Part shown: positions 34,524 to 47,900 of the stretch, piece after piece
Position numbering within the stretch: position 1 is the stretch's first letter
How the letters are laid out: the number at the start of each line of letters is the position of its first letter
Source of the DNA: Ornithodoros turicata
Taxonomy: Eukaryota; Arthropoda; Arachnida; Ixodida; Argasidae
Direction of reading: 5' to 3'
DNA: 64,000 nucleotides
Assembly: GCF_037126465.1 (NCBI RefSeq)
Contig: NC_088209.1
Coordinates: forward strand, 25,177,146 to 25,241,145
The notes under the pieces: model-generated
Told to the model about the DNA's origin: nothing
The model's input: only the letters and a program-made list of their open reading frames with translations
Databases searched by the model: none
Translations under genes and position numbers: made by a program

Positions 34524-35309
34524 CTCGCTAGCACAGTTTTTGGTGGTCTATGACTCCTATTCTCCCTATAGACCTCTACCTAAGGAACGTCACCGTGACG
34601 TAATCATGACGTTGGTAGACATTGCGAAACGGGAACAACGCGGACAGAGAACACCGCCGTTTCATGAAAGCGGTATTCCTTCACGAAGGTCAAAGGTCGC
34701 TTCTTTGTATTAGTGGTACACACAAATGAGGTCACGTTTTTAGTCGCTTTGGTGTCTTCACTCGCGTTCCCGGTCCACCGCGGCAAGAAAAGAAGGCTCC
34801 ACCCAAGGGCTCCACCCTAGTTGCATCGTCTTGAAAGCCAACGCCGTATCCTGTGCGGAATGTGGTGTGTTATTACGATTAATTCGCGCTTGCTTTGTAT
34901 AGGGACACCACGTGCCCTTCAAGCTACAGAAGATAGATGGGTCCGGTGTAGCCATCTTTAGAAAAGGCTACCGAAAAGATAGGGCTAACGGGATAATGGA
35001 GCAGAACAAGGCCATACGATTTATAATATGTAAGGCATTACAGAAAAATCTTACAACATGAGAATCTATATTTAAACGTAACTTTCTTGCGTCTTATTGA
35101 TTTTTTGCTATAGTAGTTCCAGTCTACCAAGTTGGCTGCGCTGCTGTACCATCTGACGTCATTTGTTTGTAAACAGGGAGTGTCTATTGTCAAGGCCTTC
35201 TCATTTTTTTTTCATTTCATTTCATTGTTATTTTATTTCCAAAGGAAATAAGGGCCACGTAGAAAAGGGATTAGTGGCCTTGACGAGGAACCTGGTCCTC
35301 TACAAGCAG

Positions 35310-35815
35310 TCATTGTGTTGAAGGTAGAATGCAGAAGGGACGTTGGGTATCTGTTTGATATATAAGGTTGAAAGCCTAGTGTTGAATTAACGTTTTCTCT
35401 GCACTCGAGATCTACAGTTGGATAAGGTATGGTAGAAAATAGCGTTAATTGAGCACTGTAGATGTATGTACGCGTAGCAAATATTTACGTTTCTATTACA
35501 TTGCAATTGTACCTTCAACATATTGTCAACATTTATCACGAATGGGAAAGTTAGCTTTTCTTATCGTGATAAATGTTGAAATTACATTGAAGGTACAATG
35601 TATAGAAACAACCAACTATTAACAATTTGCTACCTATATCTACAGTTAAGTGGCTTTGGGAAAATCAACGTTCTTTTTACGTTGACAATCCACTATTGAC
35701 CAGATACAGTTGAATCAGCGTTGATTCATCGCCTAGAATTCTACGTTCGACGTTGTTCAACATTAGACAACGTACATTCTACGTTCCACCAACATTCCGT
35801 GTTGATTGGGGCAGG
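35310..35815. mobile_element. MITE-like element with nested inverted repeats
   Basis: The outer ends GTTGAAGGTAGAATG and its complement-like CATTCTACGTTCCACCAACA face each other. Inside, 35456-35645 is a strong inverted repeat (CTGTAGATGTA...ATTTATCACGA against TCGTGATAAAT...TATCTACAG). A similar sequence style (CTACGTTG/GTAGAATC words) occurs at 31555-31670. Ends are approximate. Confidence 0.55.
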
Positions 35816-36213
35816 GTGCCCTCAATAAAGGCAGGATGTTTCTATAATGCACTATTCAAATTAAAGTCGCAGGGTATTTCCACAAACTACCGTAGTGTGC
35901 AATTTTTTTTATGAATGCCACCCGAATTTTTACGTCATACAGCCAATTTTTAAGAATGAACCAGCACTTCCTCGGCGAACAACTTGCGTGCATAGTGGAA
36001 CCGCATTCCGCACTGTGCGCAAGGTTCCGGTTTATTATTGCCTCTCAACGTTTTTTTTAAAAATGGTTTGCAATGAATTTAGGTTTGATATAGTACTGTA
36101 GTATTGTACTGACACAAACAGGGTATCGTACAGCCTAGAAGAGATAAGACCAATGCATGGTATAAGATAATTTTCACGTAACGAGGCAAAATGAGCTTTA
36201 GGCAATTTTTACA

Positions 36214-36386
36214 ATTGGGGTGTTGTTGTAGCGAAGCAACTGGGCCCATATGTGATGTACAGACACGGATAGACTGAGAGAAAACAGGAGGAAGGAGGGT
36301 GAGGCTAGGGGTTATAGGTTGCGTCCTGGGCTGACTTCAGCGGGAAGTGTGAAGACATCCGTCTGGGAAACTTGTACTGCGTACAT
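36214..36386 (-). mobile_element. 5'-truncated SINE, same family as 30122-30426
   Basis: The segment is the complement of the SINE body and tail region. Shared blocks are GCGAAGCAACTG, GCGTCCTGGGC.GACTTCAG and GACAT(C/T)CGTCTGG. The tRNA-like head is absent. Confidence 0.85.
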
Positions 36387-39300
36387 ATTGTGTTCTGAAC
36401 TACTGAAATACTACTTGAGTTGGCTATGATTAGAGCAGGCAGAACGGGCACGTGGTGGCTGCTTATAGTAAGATCACTGTGTATTTTTATAGACCACCGA
36501 ACGTCAGCGAAAGCCAACCAGATCACGGAGCGAGAAAAACCTATGACGTATCCGTAATGCTTGCCACATGCCTCCCCAGACTCTATCGATCCTTCTACCG
36601 CCAACGCGAAACCCACACGTGGCCCGAGCTCCGCGTCTGGACACTGCATCATACGATGGCGCTTGCGTCGCAATCGATAACCCGCGCAAAGCCAGTCGGG
36701 AACACGCGATAATACCTGACGATCCTGCATTTACCGTACAAATCTGAGTAGGTCTATTTGGAATTACTTTGCAGGTACGAAATGTACATTGATAATTGTC
36801 CAGTTTAGAGCGATCTGTTGGAACCCCTATCAGCCTTACAAGGCTTGCGTGCGAGTCCCGCTGCTTCTTTACGCTACAATCATACGACGCCGGCAGTGCC
36901 TTTGCTAACGACTCAGGTCTCTATTGTTTTCAGGTACGTACGATTTTTTTTTAAATATTTCGGAGAAGCTCTGCGATATAAATCTGCCTTTGTGAGAACG
37001 TGCACTTCTACGATCGATTTCGATGACAACATTGTGCCATTAGCCGATAGGGAGAGATGTATGACATATAGAACGATATATCGGTACTGCGTGTTTTGTG
37101 CGTAGGTACGTTGTTTTGTCCCTACGTGTCTTGTAAGCCCGCTTGCATCGTACTGCGCTTTACACAATGCGGGAACTTGTGTCAGGCTTCTGTCTGTATT
37201 GCAGTTCAGATCCATGATCAGCAACGACACATGCCGCCGCTGCGTCAGACTTTATCCTGTAATGCTAACAATTTCGTCACTAGGCTGCCTTATCGCTCAG
37301 CTCCCCGGATTGTAATCCACAGTATCTACTGTCCGATGGGAAGATGAAGTGCCGATTTTATGCCAGTCTTATCTCCGGGTGTACGCTATCTGAGAAAAGT
37401 TCGGTGACGTGTACGACGCCATAATTACGTCACACGGACGTCACTAATGTGAATTGCACGAGTCGTCGCTCCAGTGCTTCGTGCGTAGCAAATTGCATAT
37501 GTTCTGCGGTTGAGCTGCTGTGTGCCGTCAGCGTGGTGGTCTTCGGTGCCGCAATAACGATAATGGAAGGGCGAAGGGACGCCGAAGTCCATTTAAGGGG
37601 AACAGGATGTATCTGAATTGTGATCACCTTCAGGATTATTCGGTTCTCACTATATTCTTGGATAATCGCGAAAGCGGAACACTGACACGTCGACGTAAAT
37701 TACAAGTGTGCGACATATTCTTGACACTTATTCTGACATGTGGCGCGTGTTGCCGCCGAAATCAACGTTTCTTTCCTTAGCTGAAGGATAATCCCTTATC
37801 ACGTAAACGAAGTACGACTGGTAATGGCTGCGAAACAACTGGGCACGTTTGAGCCTTGGCTGACGTTTTGCGAGCTGTAGCTCAATGGAGTGGTGATAAT
37901 ACATGGAATGGATACACGCACGAAATTCACAGCGCATATAAGAACCTTCCGCAATGCTAGACAAACACACTACGCTACTACCCAGTACAGCGAAAGCGAA
38001 AGTGCGCTGCTGCTGCCCATCCTGCGAATAACATCCCTACTGCCATCTAGCGCCCTACGTTTCAAACAAAGTCTAGTATTTCCTCTTATGCCCCGTAGGC
38101 TGCGCAGAACAGGACTCTCCCAAAGGCATCGTTGGTGCGTATATCATTGATTTCTTTATCCCATTTTGTCTTCAATATTCCCTTTCATTCTTCCGTTAAG
38201 TTTTAGGAAGTTGTGTACTGGCTGTTGATGCAGCTCGGCGCACCACATTACAGTATGCCGCTCCGTGTAAACTTTGATTTCGCGAGAATATTCTTTGTCA
38301 ACGTGGGACCTCATGCTCCACTGCCGGCTTGGTTCATTCATTCTACACTATTGTGCAGTGTTCATCTGCTTTTGCGCCCTCTTATAAGGGTGCGCGCTCT
38401 GAGTGTGTGTATAAACAGTGCCGCGGAAATGAAATAACGTGAACTTAGTATTTTGTGCTGAGCACGAAAAGGCTACTTGTGCCGGGCAGCGTTTGCATGT
38501 TGTGTTTCCGTGCTTCTGCTGCTGCTTGCCCACGATTGCGAATGGTGGCATTGGCAAGTATTGTGCAACGTCGTGCGACGCCTTCCGACGCCTTCCGACA
38601 GGAAACATTTGAAAATTCCTCACATTGTCAACTGTAATCTAAGGGGAATTCTGTTACTGCACGTGTCGCCAATTCAGCCACGCGTAGATATGGAAAAGAT
38701 CATATTCAAAGCGCGTTAAACGCGGCTACATCGCGAATATCATGCGTTGCAACGTGAAATTCAAGCAACGCAGACCCTGTAATGTGAAACTGTAGGAAAC
38801 AGTGTTTTCAGACGTCGTGCTCTCATCTGCGCAGGAACACCGCATGACGCGAAGTAATATTGGCGCAATTAGAGCACGTGATCACGTCGACAACAGGTCA
38901 TGTAAAAGCCTAGTGCGTAGCATTGTAAGTGCTACAGCGAAACCTCTAATTACACCAATGTTTTCCCTCGCATTTTGTTCTCCAAGCTTCGCGTTATTCA
39001 AATGCCTCGTACGTGGCATGCGCAAGTGGTGTCGAGGTCATTGTTCGCGGTGCTCGACTTTTCGCCGCGTTTTGAGGAAACGTCACGGGGTAAGCGCGCC
39101 TTATGACGGATAGTGCTCCATTTGGATCGGACTTTTTTTTCCAAGCGAACATTGCTGCACAGGTGTGCCAGTTCCCGGATGAAATTTGCCGTTGCCGATT
39201 CCGCGAAAAAACCCTTTGCTGAGAGCGCGCTTTACGATAGCGACGAAATGGGCTCACGTGCGGCGGACCATGTGAAAGATGTTCTAATTTCGGAGCAGTA

Positions 39301-41152
39301 GCTAACAGCCTAGGGCTGTCTGCCAACATGCAGCTAATGGACAGCGCATCTATTCCCTTCCGGTGTTTGCTGTATCCGAAACGCCGTGTGAACTGTGATC
39401 GTCTACATAAGCGGTGTCGCTCCAATGGATTGTAGCCTGACAATGAGTGTGTGTTTTGGGTGGAGAGGCGGCTCATGGGCCCTCAATAAACCATGACACG
39501 CTTTCTCAGCCCTCCTAGGGGTAGGCGGCAGGGAGGCTATTGTTTTCATTGATTTCATTATCTCATTTACTAGCTCCCCGTGTTGAAGCAACTGTCTGCA
39601 ACCCTCCGCAGCGCCACGCTACCCACTGAGTGCTCGTTCTTTGGTACTGAATCCGCCTGAAGTGCAATTTTTTTTATATTCCCGTGCAAACTAGACCCTT
39701 GTGTTGTCAGTGTTTTATGTTTCTTGAAAATCTGCGCAAAAATCGGGTATTGTTTCAGGAACTGCAAATTCGAGCAATATCGAGTTGACGAGCCATGGAC
39801 AACTATATATTCAAGTGCAAACCCGAAAAAAGAAACACAAACAGGAAAACGCGCGTTTCCATTTCAAATTAGCGTCATGAGATTAGATTACACAGTATTT
39901 TTTTTCTTGTGGGAAGGGGCGGTATGTCTCATCCGAAGACTTAACTATGGGAATATTCTTACATAAGACTGCCGGTTTGCAGAGTACACGTTTGCGGGAT
40001 AACCGGCGTAATCTCGCATTGAGTTATCAGCCATATACTCCCAGCATCCTTTGAAGAGCGGCGATCAGCCACACCGAGGAAACCATTGTGCTATATAAAG
40101 TCAGCATCAAAAACGAATTGAATAAACAGGTCATTTTAACTTTGCATTTATCTCGGACTGCAAGTTCCGCCCTCCGAAAAACCAGAGTTGGCAGTTGGGG
40201 GGGTCCTGTTTTGGACAGCATGCTGTTACACTACCAAGGTCAATTGAATGTAACGACAGAAATTGAGGGGTGTCCGACAGGACATCCGGACCTCCCCCCC
40301 AAGACCGCTCCTGCGTGTAAGTTACTCTGCGACGCCACTCGCCGCGGGCTCACTAAAGACAAGTGAGGGAAACTGTGAGCTTGAGCTGGTTAGCGATGCA
40401 TATCAAGGCATCATAAAGGTCTACAGTATAAACAACGAAGGGCGTTGGACGTGATCTGTTCACACATTGCACTGTTTCTATAAGCAGACGCAGGCGTTTG
40501 CAGAAAGGAGGGAACGTAGGCTACATTGTACAGGGCTGCATGGTACAACCAGACCCATTGCGAGGGGGCTGCGAGAGGGGCAGCTTGCCTCCAGAGTGGG
40601 CGCCGGACGGCAAGGGTCCTGGAAGGTCATAGGGTTGGGTAATAAAACGAGAGAATTATTTTTACTGTACAATTTAGAATCTAACATTTCACTTTTCACT
40701 CTCACTTTTTTTTTCTTTGAATATATCTGTAGAGCTTTGAGTGCAGAATCATTATGCAACCGAATAAATACATGCGTAGCGTAAGCAACGAGATAGAGAG
40801 GAAATAGAGTGCGCAACCACCTTGGCGAGGCTCCAAGCTTTGATGCCCGCAGGCGGCCCTCTCCTTTCTCTCTCGCACTCCTTCTGTCAAGGCAAAAACG
40901 AACGAAGAGCGAACCGAACGACCAATGAAATGAGACATGGACGCTCGAACCAGTGCAGCTTTTTCTGCACGGAAACGATCGGATGAATTCGCTATAAATG
41001 CGGTTCCTTATCAGACAGTGCGAAAGACGGTGTGTAGAGACACGACGTTCCTAATTCCGCTATCTGTCGGCCTCAATGATTTCGGTGGTGGTCTTATTCA
41101 TACATATCGCTATTACACTTTTCGGTTATGTGAGTATCATAGCCCCGGCCTC

Positions 41153-41400
41153 GGTGGCTCAGTCGGTAGCGTGTTCGCCTTCTGATCGCGAGATCGAGGG
41201 TTCGAACCCGGCCGAGGACGCCAGCAACTTGGTGGCAGGGTACAAGTTGCTTAAACACGCAGTCTTCCGCGAGGGACGTTAAATACGGCGTGCCGTGTGA
41301 TGAGCTTTCATCGCGCGTTAAAGAACCCTCAGGCAAGCAATCCACAGACCGCGCCCTTGGCGTCGCTCATGATCATACAATGATCACACAACACCCAATT
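41153..41400 (+). mobile_element. tRNA-derived SINE (Ruka-like)
   Basis: The head folds like a tRNA. A seven-pair acceptor stem is formed by CCTCGGT and GCCGAGG. The A box is GGCTCAGTCGGTAGCG and the B box GGTTCGAACCC. The anticodon stem TTCGC/GCGAG has a nine-nt loop, so it is not a working tRNA. A body with GCCGTGTGATGAGC and a 3' ACACCCAATTATTATTATC tail follows. The layout is that of tick SINEs such as Ruka; I did not detect clear target duplications. Confidence 0.8.
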
Positions 41401-41665
41401 ATTATTATCTTCCGTAGGCTTGGGAAAAATTGTTGGCTGCATTACGGAACTAATAAATGACACGGAAGACGCAAGGTCCGCATGAGTCTCTAATGTCCGC
41501 CATTTGCAAACAAGGCAAGGTGAGGTCAACATGGCCCCATCCAGGGTGGCTTCATATATGGCTGCGGGTTTATCACACCATTGCCCTCTCTATCTCGTGG
41601 AACTTGAGATGGATTACATACGTAAATTTCAACGTTTTTTTTGTTTGTTTCTTCTGGCTGTTGTG

Positions 41666-41885
41666 CAATCCCAAGCAGCACAGTATCTTGGCCCTAATAA
41701 TGGCCCTTGCTAATATTGGTCCAATCTTGGTTCAGTATTGGGCCAGTATTGCCAATATGGGTCAAATTTTGGTACAATATTGGGCCAGTATAGCCAATCT
41801 TGGTCCAATATTGGGCCAGTATTGGGCCGGCATTGCCAGTATTGGTCCAGTATTGGACCAAGATGTTGTGCTGCTTGGGATCATT
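41666..41885. mobile_element. element of TTGGGCCAGTATTG tandem repeats between inverted ends
   Basis: The ends are ATCCCAAGCAGCACAGTATC and GATGTTGTGCTGCTTGGGAT, mutual complements. Between them are about seven imperfect repeats with the core TATTGGGCCAGTATTG. A frame running through it reads as repeated QYWASIAN-like peptides; that is a by-product of the repeat, not a gene. Confidence 0.85.
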
Positions 41886-43595
41886 AGAAAGTGCTTCCAT
41901 GGGGGACGCTTCACGGTCATGCTGCCCCAGGCGGAAGTTGGCCTCCGGATGGCTCAGGTGAACAGGGTGCACGGTTTCCCAGCGTCGGTCGCATGCCATA
42001 GGTGCAACGTACACATCAACAGTATTTTTGTTCCTTGCGCGTGTTTCGTATAGTTCTGTCGGTGCGTTATCGTGGGAAGGTTTTGTCGCTCGAGACAACG
42101 ACAAACATGTAAATCGGAGGCGAACACGGAAACGCTGGCTGCTGGCTGAAGATCTGTGGTAAGGCAACTCAAGTGACCACCGTATCTTATCCGTGCCGGA
42201 GTCACGCCATTCCCGCGCCAGTTCTGTGCAGTGGCGAGCAAAGTTGAGCGCTTTGTTTGTAAACATCGTAATTTCGAGTGTCGAGTAATATCACACTTGT
42301 TTTGATAAGGAGTCGTGGTTTAGTGAGCTGAAATGTTGATGATACAGGCATACAGTCTAACCTTGATACATTTCAACGTGCATTTCGAGTTGAAAGACAT
42401 AAGTTCTTTTATCAATTACCTAGGAGGATATATAGGATTAACCTTCATTCGTACGCGGAGCCCGTGCTACCACGTCCGACACGAAGCTTTCACTCTTTTA
42501 TTTTTAAAGAATTCTACTCGAGAGTAAACTGTCTGAAATACTCATTTTTTTTCGCGTACTATACGAGAATGGAACAAGCTTCCCTATGCTGTCCCTAGGG
42601 TTAGTTGCTGTCCGTATTCGCTGTATATCTTGTTGTCCACTCCTACCTGGGACACAAAAGGGTCCTGTGGTATATTCAAATAATAAGAAAAAGTAGTCTG
42701 GACGTCTTGGTGCGCTCACAATCTCCGTGTGACAGAGGACCGGCAAATGCTCCCAAGGCATCGTTTGAAACCAATGCTGGATCAGTTCTGAAGGTCGACT
42801 CAACGTGATGCGCATTGCACTGCGTGAAATAGTGCGTGTCACGTGATGCATGAAATTTTACTCACGCGGACTGTTTTTCTGTGGGTGTGTACAGTGTCCA
42901 AGGTTCGAGAGGGTCCTGAATGTCACGGAGCATGTACGGTAACAGCCACTTTTGCGCACGAGCCAATAGAAACTCAGAACGACAGACAGCCGTCTTGGCG
43001 TCATGATAGCAGCGAGTGCAACGCCGCCTTCGTAACACTGGCAACCTGCATTCTCGCCGAGACGCGGATTAGGCGACGACGTGGTTCGCTTTGCGTACGC
43101 ATACGGGCATATGCATACGGACGCAGCTTTTACGCCTCATTTTACGCTCTGCAGCACGCACTGGCTAGGGTATACCGGTACGCCTGACTTCACCACAGCC
43201 AATGACACTGAGAATTTAGCTGTGACTCTTGATGTAACCTCGCGGAAACTCATCATGGTGACAACATGGCCGACAATTCTTGAGCGGTTCGCCAAACTAT
43301 GGGACCTATCAGGGAATTTACATGGGAGAGGAGGATTCCCCCTCGTTTCTCTCTCCCGAATGCACTACCGAATGTTTCATTTCGGGGCAGTTTGAACAAC
43401 CAGAAGCCTCACCCCTGGCTACGCCAGTGGGAGCTAACAAAGGTACATTCAGACCAGGGTTGGCTCGCTTTTGTGTCGAAATAGTGGGAGCTCGGACGCG
43501 CGGGGTTATAATGAATGCAGACCCAGACAAACGCTTCTGCTGTGTGGCCGATGGAATTGTACGCTTTGTCGTCCCGTTGTCATAAGCGGGGGATC

Positions 43596-43652
43596 GACGC
43601 CAAATTCCGAGATCCATGCAGGGGTCCATGCCGAGGTCCATGCAGGGGGCTT
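43596..43652. repeat. short tandem repeat of GAGGTCCATGCAGGGG type
   Basis: Four imperfect units of about 15 bp (GATCCATGCAGGG, GTCCATGCCGAG, GTCCATGCAGGGG). No gene association. Confidence 0.7.
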
Positions 43653-44203
43653 TACTAGGATGTAGTAAAGCTCGCTGTTGACTTGCTGCGTAGCACACTG
43701 CACCCTTAAAATTCAGATGGCATAGCTTTTTTTTTCTTCTTCTAAATTTGTATGTATCTTATATGCACAGAAGGGATCAAACAGAGTATTTCACAGCTGT
43801 AGCAGTGCAGAAGGATCAGTGCAGAAGGTACACTAATCGTTTCAGTGCAACGAGTTTCCCCGTTTCATTGGCAGTTCTTTTCTCCCTTCGTTCGTTTCCA
43901 CACTGAACCTCTACACCTACGTTGCACGGAAAGCAACCAACGGAATTCGCCGTTTGTCAATTGTCAACAAGCCATTGTTGACGATGGGAACGGCGCCTCT
44001 CTTTTAACTGTAGTGTTAATTGCATTCTGTGTTCGAAAAGAGCAGAATGGCTGTTGCCTACAATTCCTCACAGCGCCTCTACGTAAAACGTACGGCGCAT
44101 CATTCTTCAGAGCCTTCCACCACCGCTCAATACGATTGATCTTCCTATCGTTTTGAGCGCCACACGATCCCGTGTATTTTTAGTCACGCAGTGTCAGTCA
44201 TAG

Positions 44204-44962
44204 AACACTGCACGGGCACGGGCCCCCGACCCGCCCGCGAGCTGGGCCAGGCTTGTTATTGGCTGTGTGGCCGGGCCGGGCCTAGGCCGACAAAAGACGC
44301 CAGCACGGCGGGCCGGGCCGGGCCGACAAACATGTTTCCGAGAGTCAGGCTCAACCGGGTCACGCAACTATTTCCACGCAATGGAGGACTATTAGTTCAT
44401 ATTATCACGTGCTTGCGTCATTTCTGTGCATAGTATTTGCAAAGAAACAAGCAAGGGACACTGCATTATGCGTGTGATTCGACCCTCTATAACATTCTCA
44501 AAGCCACTTTACATTGCTCCTGACTCCTCGCGTATTTCACAAACACGTTCGCAAAGCTATAGGTGAGAGGGGTAAGGATTGGGAGGAGCTTGTCGACGGC
44601 ACCCTCTACGTCCACAAAAACTTGGTAGTGTAACGATAACGCGCTTGCCCGCGTGTATCCTGGATTTAATTTGGTCTCGTGCTGTTAGTGATGCTAAACC
44701 GACAGTTCTTGTATGTCTGTGGCCGTGTCTTCTCTTCTTATAAATTTACTTATAAATTTGAGTGATAAGCGCTAGAAACGCGTACGTCACGTCTGGAAAT
44801 ACTAGGCCGGGATCTACGCGCTGAGTCACCGGGCCGGGCTCTATTCGCTGGGTCATCGGACCGGGCCGCATAAAAGCATGAAGGTCCGAGCCTGGCCGAG
44901 TCATGTTTCGATGCGCCCGGGCCGGGTCGGGCCCGGAAAAGTCGGCCCGTGCAGGGCTCAAT
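44204..44962. mobile_element. probable non-autonomous DNA transposon with GGGCCGGGCC subterminal repeats
   Basis: The left end CACTGCACGGGC and the right end GCCCGTGCAGGGC are complementary over 10 bp (CTGCACGGGC). Both flanks inside are rich in GGGCCGGGCC words, while the middle is ordinary sequence. Target duplications could not be fixed. A 16-nt C-run follows at 45084-45099. Confidence 0.6.
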
Positions 44963-47900
44963 AGTCAGTATTCCTCAGCTCGAAGTGGAAACTGTTGGTT
45001 GGTATGGTTTGGTTTTAAGAAAAAAAATAAAATGAAGATTTTGGCTTTACTAGTGTGAGGCCTGCAACTCCACATCACTTGCACCCCCCCCCCCCCCCCA
45101 CCGCGTAAACTGTGTAAACTGTATATATCACGTGCAGGCTACATGCTTCCTGTTTGAAGTTATCAGCTGACCGAGGAGAGGCTCGGGGTTAACTATACGA
45201 TGTCTGTTTTGAAAATAAGCGGCGTCCATATCGAAGAACACTATCACGAAAGGCGATACTTCCTGAGATAATGTCGGGGATACTCAAGCAGCGGTCAGGA
45301 GGCCCGTCGAGGAGCTCGGTATATATAAATACCATAAATATCAAACCCTGTGGCAGTCTGTCCTGTGTTTAGACAAGCTGTTCGCCCTTCGACGAAGGTG
45401 AGCCTTAGCACTGTTCCCATGGTTGACAACCGTTACTTGGCTTTCCGTAGCGAAAGCATTCAGGGCTCTTGCGTCGGCAATGTTGTCAACTGAGCAGCTC
45501 AGTTGACGTTTATTATGTCGCATGACGCATTATTCCGCGTCATACGATCCAATCCAGTCGGGTCGCTCGATCATCGGTATTTAAAAAAATGTATTATTCC
45601 TAAGCACACTACTACTATAGGCAGAGTTCTATGTATAGGCAGACCAACAGTTATGGAGGCCCTCACCAGAGCTTGGGCGGACCTAATAGGCAGCGTAAAG
45701 CCGGGTAAGTGAGTGATCAGTGATATCCTCACATTTATTCGCTCATGCTTTGTCCGATAAACTACCCAACATGATCTTGTGTAATTAGAGGACAACGATT
45801 TTTTTGTCTATTCATGTATGTTAGTACTCTTTGCGGGGTTTCTCTGTACGCTGCAGGATCGGATCAGCTAATGTAGAATGGCCCATACGTGAACTCGATG
45901 ACTCAGCTCAGCGGTCGATCCTATTGCCTAAATTGCTTTCATTTCGCGATTACAGGCGATATGTACAGCATTGCCCCGAGAAAGGCGTTCTTTAACAATA
46001 CAATAGGTGTAGCACAGGCAGCACATGCCATGGGACAGTCCAGTGACTTCTTCCACGGCGACATACTTTGAAGACACGAAGCTACTTGCCTAGGTCCCTA
46101 TAGCGACTTTGCCACTCGCCTTTGGTGGAGTACTGTTGCACGAGTATGTTCGCAGCAACGGCGTGGATGGCAATGGCGGCTTTGAGGAATTAATTATTTT
46201 CTGTAGTTAGCAATGTAAGACATCACAGAGTTGCCGGGATTAGTGACATGATAACATTGCTTTTGCGAGGACTTTCTGAGGGGCACTGGCCAACTATCAT
46301 ACTACGCGTACAAGCTTTTTCCATGATAGGATCGCCGATAAAAAATTAGCTTGAGGGCCGTCCTCCATCAATACATGAGGTCAAATTTCATATTACGAAA
46401 AGAGATTGTGAAGATGAAAGGGGGAAAATATTAAATGGAGACCTGCTATTTCCCACCACGTGCGAACATAACAGCTCGCGTGTCGCTGAACATTGACAAA
46501 AATGTACAAAAAAGGTACAAAGTCACTTCACAATCCTAGGAGAGACTCTCTTGTGTTGTGCAAAAAGGTTAATCTAAAACACATTCCCTGTCTCTCGGAA
46601 GCGCTCTGGAAGAACAAAATTCGGCTCGAATTCCGAATCGATTATGGAATTCCATATTCGAGTTTCGCATCGAAGGAATGTCTCTTTCAAGCTGAATATT
46701 TGAATAGTTCCCAAGCTGCCCGTGTAAGCCCGAAAACCACCACAAGAGAAAGTGTGAAAGAAAGTGCGTACTCCCTCAAATGAGGATACTTGTGCATATG
46801 TACAGGGTGTTCATTTTTATGTGTTAGCTTTTTTTAACTATGAGAGCAGCATAAATGTCGTTTTTGCAAGGTGGGTTCTACTGCCTGGCGAACATCCTCT
46901 TGAAGAGAGTATGCAAGATTGTCCTAGCTATTCCCGCTCATGCCTCCCCCGCCCCCCACGTTTCTCCGACCCTAGAGTCACTAAATGAGCTTCGCTTCAG
47001 AGTAGCGACACTGAGAGCGAGAGCGAGCCAAGAGCGAGCATGCGCCATCTTGTTATCGCGCCACGCTACCCACGCGCACGTTAGCGCACGATGCCACCCA
47101 TCGTGCGCGAGTGAAATGTTCCTTTCGTTTACAAGCAGCAGTTGACGGCCTTGAGCTCACCTTGACATCTTCTTGACGCTCTTGTGAACAAGACATGGAT
47201 CATCGCACAACAATCATACACGCTTCTCTATCCCACAGCAAGCATTATGTTAGCTGTCTTTGATCCTCAACTGGGGATGGCACCGGTGTGGTGCGGAAAC
47301 ATGATGGCGCTCCTGCTCTCCCTTGGACATCAGTGTCGATACTCTCTGATTTAGAGACTCTATCCGACCCCAATGCTGGGTGGGGGTGCTGTCAGTCAAA
47401 AGATCAATCTTTTTATTTCGCCTAAACTCGCTGGACGGACGTTTTGCACATACGCGACGTGGCCTATCGGCTTTCCAGCGAACCACGCTTGGAGCGCGTC
47501 AAAACAAATCCACGTGGGTAACCGGTCCGGAGTGGGAGCAACGAGCTCGCGCCGTTCGTGCGGCTTCCCCATTGGTCCCCACTTCTATTGTAGTCAGAGC
47601 TGTAGTCTCCATACTGCGCTATCTAGTGAAGATGGAGATAACCCTGTCCGGCGCCTCAAGGTCATGCGCATGCGCATAGGCCACCGGGGCAGCGCGATGA
47701 GCAAAGTGCGTGCAAGCGAGTTTTGCTCAAGACTCTGGGAATGATGACTCTTGATGCCAGCACGGCAGAATGCCTATAGGCCGTGGAATGATGCGAGCCG
47801 TGACAGGGTCAAGCGGAAGTTGAAAGCTCCTCCGCTATTCAGCCCAGTCTTTCCTTTTTTTTTTTTTTTTTGGCATTCAGGGTACGTCGCAGCCGAAAGC

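Larger units (their letters stand above)
34540..41150. other. intergenic block without recognised gene
   Basis: Frames here are short and unrecognised. Contents I can name are the element at 35310-35815 and the SINE fragment at 36214-36386. Small ORFs near 38994-39476 and 40467-40784 show no motif or splice support. Confidence 0.5.

Noticed and set aside
41153..41228. A true tRNA gene
   Set aside because: The tRNA-like fold has a nine-nucleotide anticodon loop and is followed directly by a SINE body, so it is a SINE head.
41457..42053. A 198-codon frame with repeated QYWASIAN-like peptides
   Set aside because: The repeats come from the TATTGGGCCAGTATTG minisatellite inside an inverted-end element; both strands give similar open frames.
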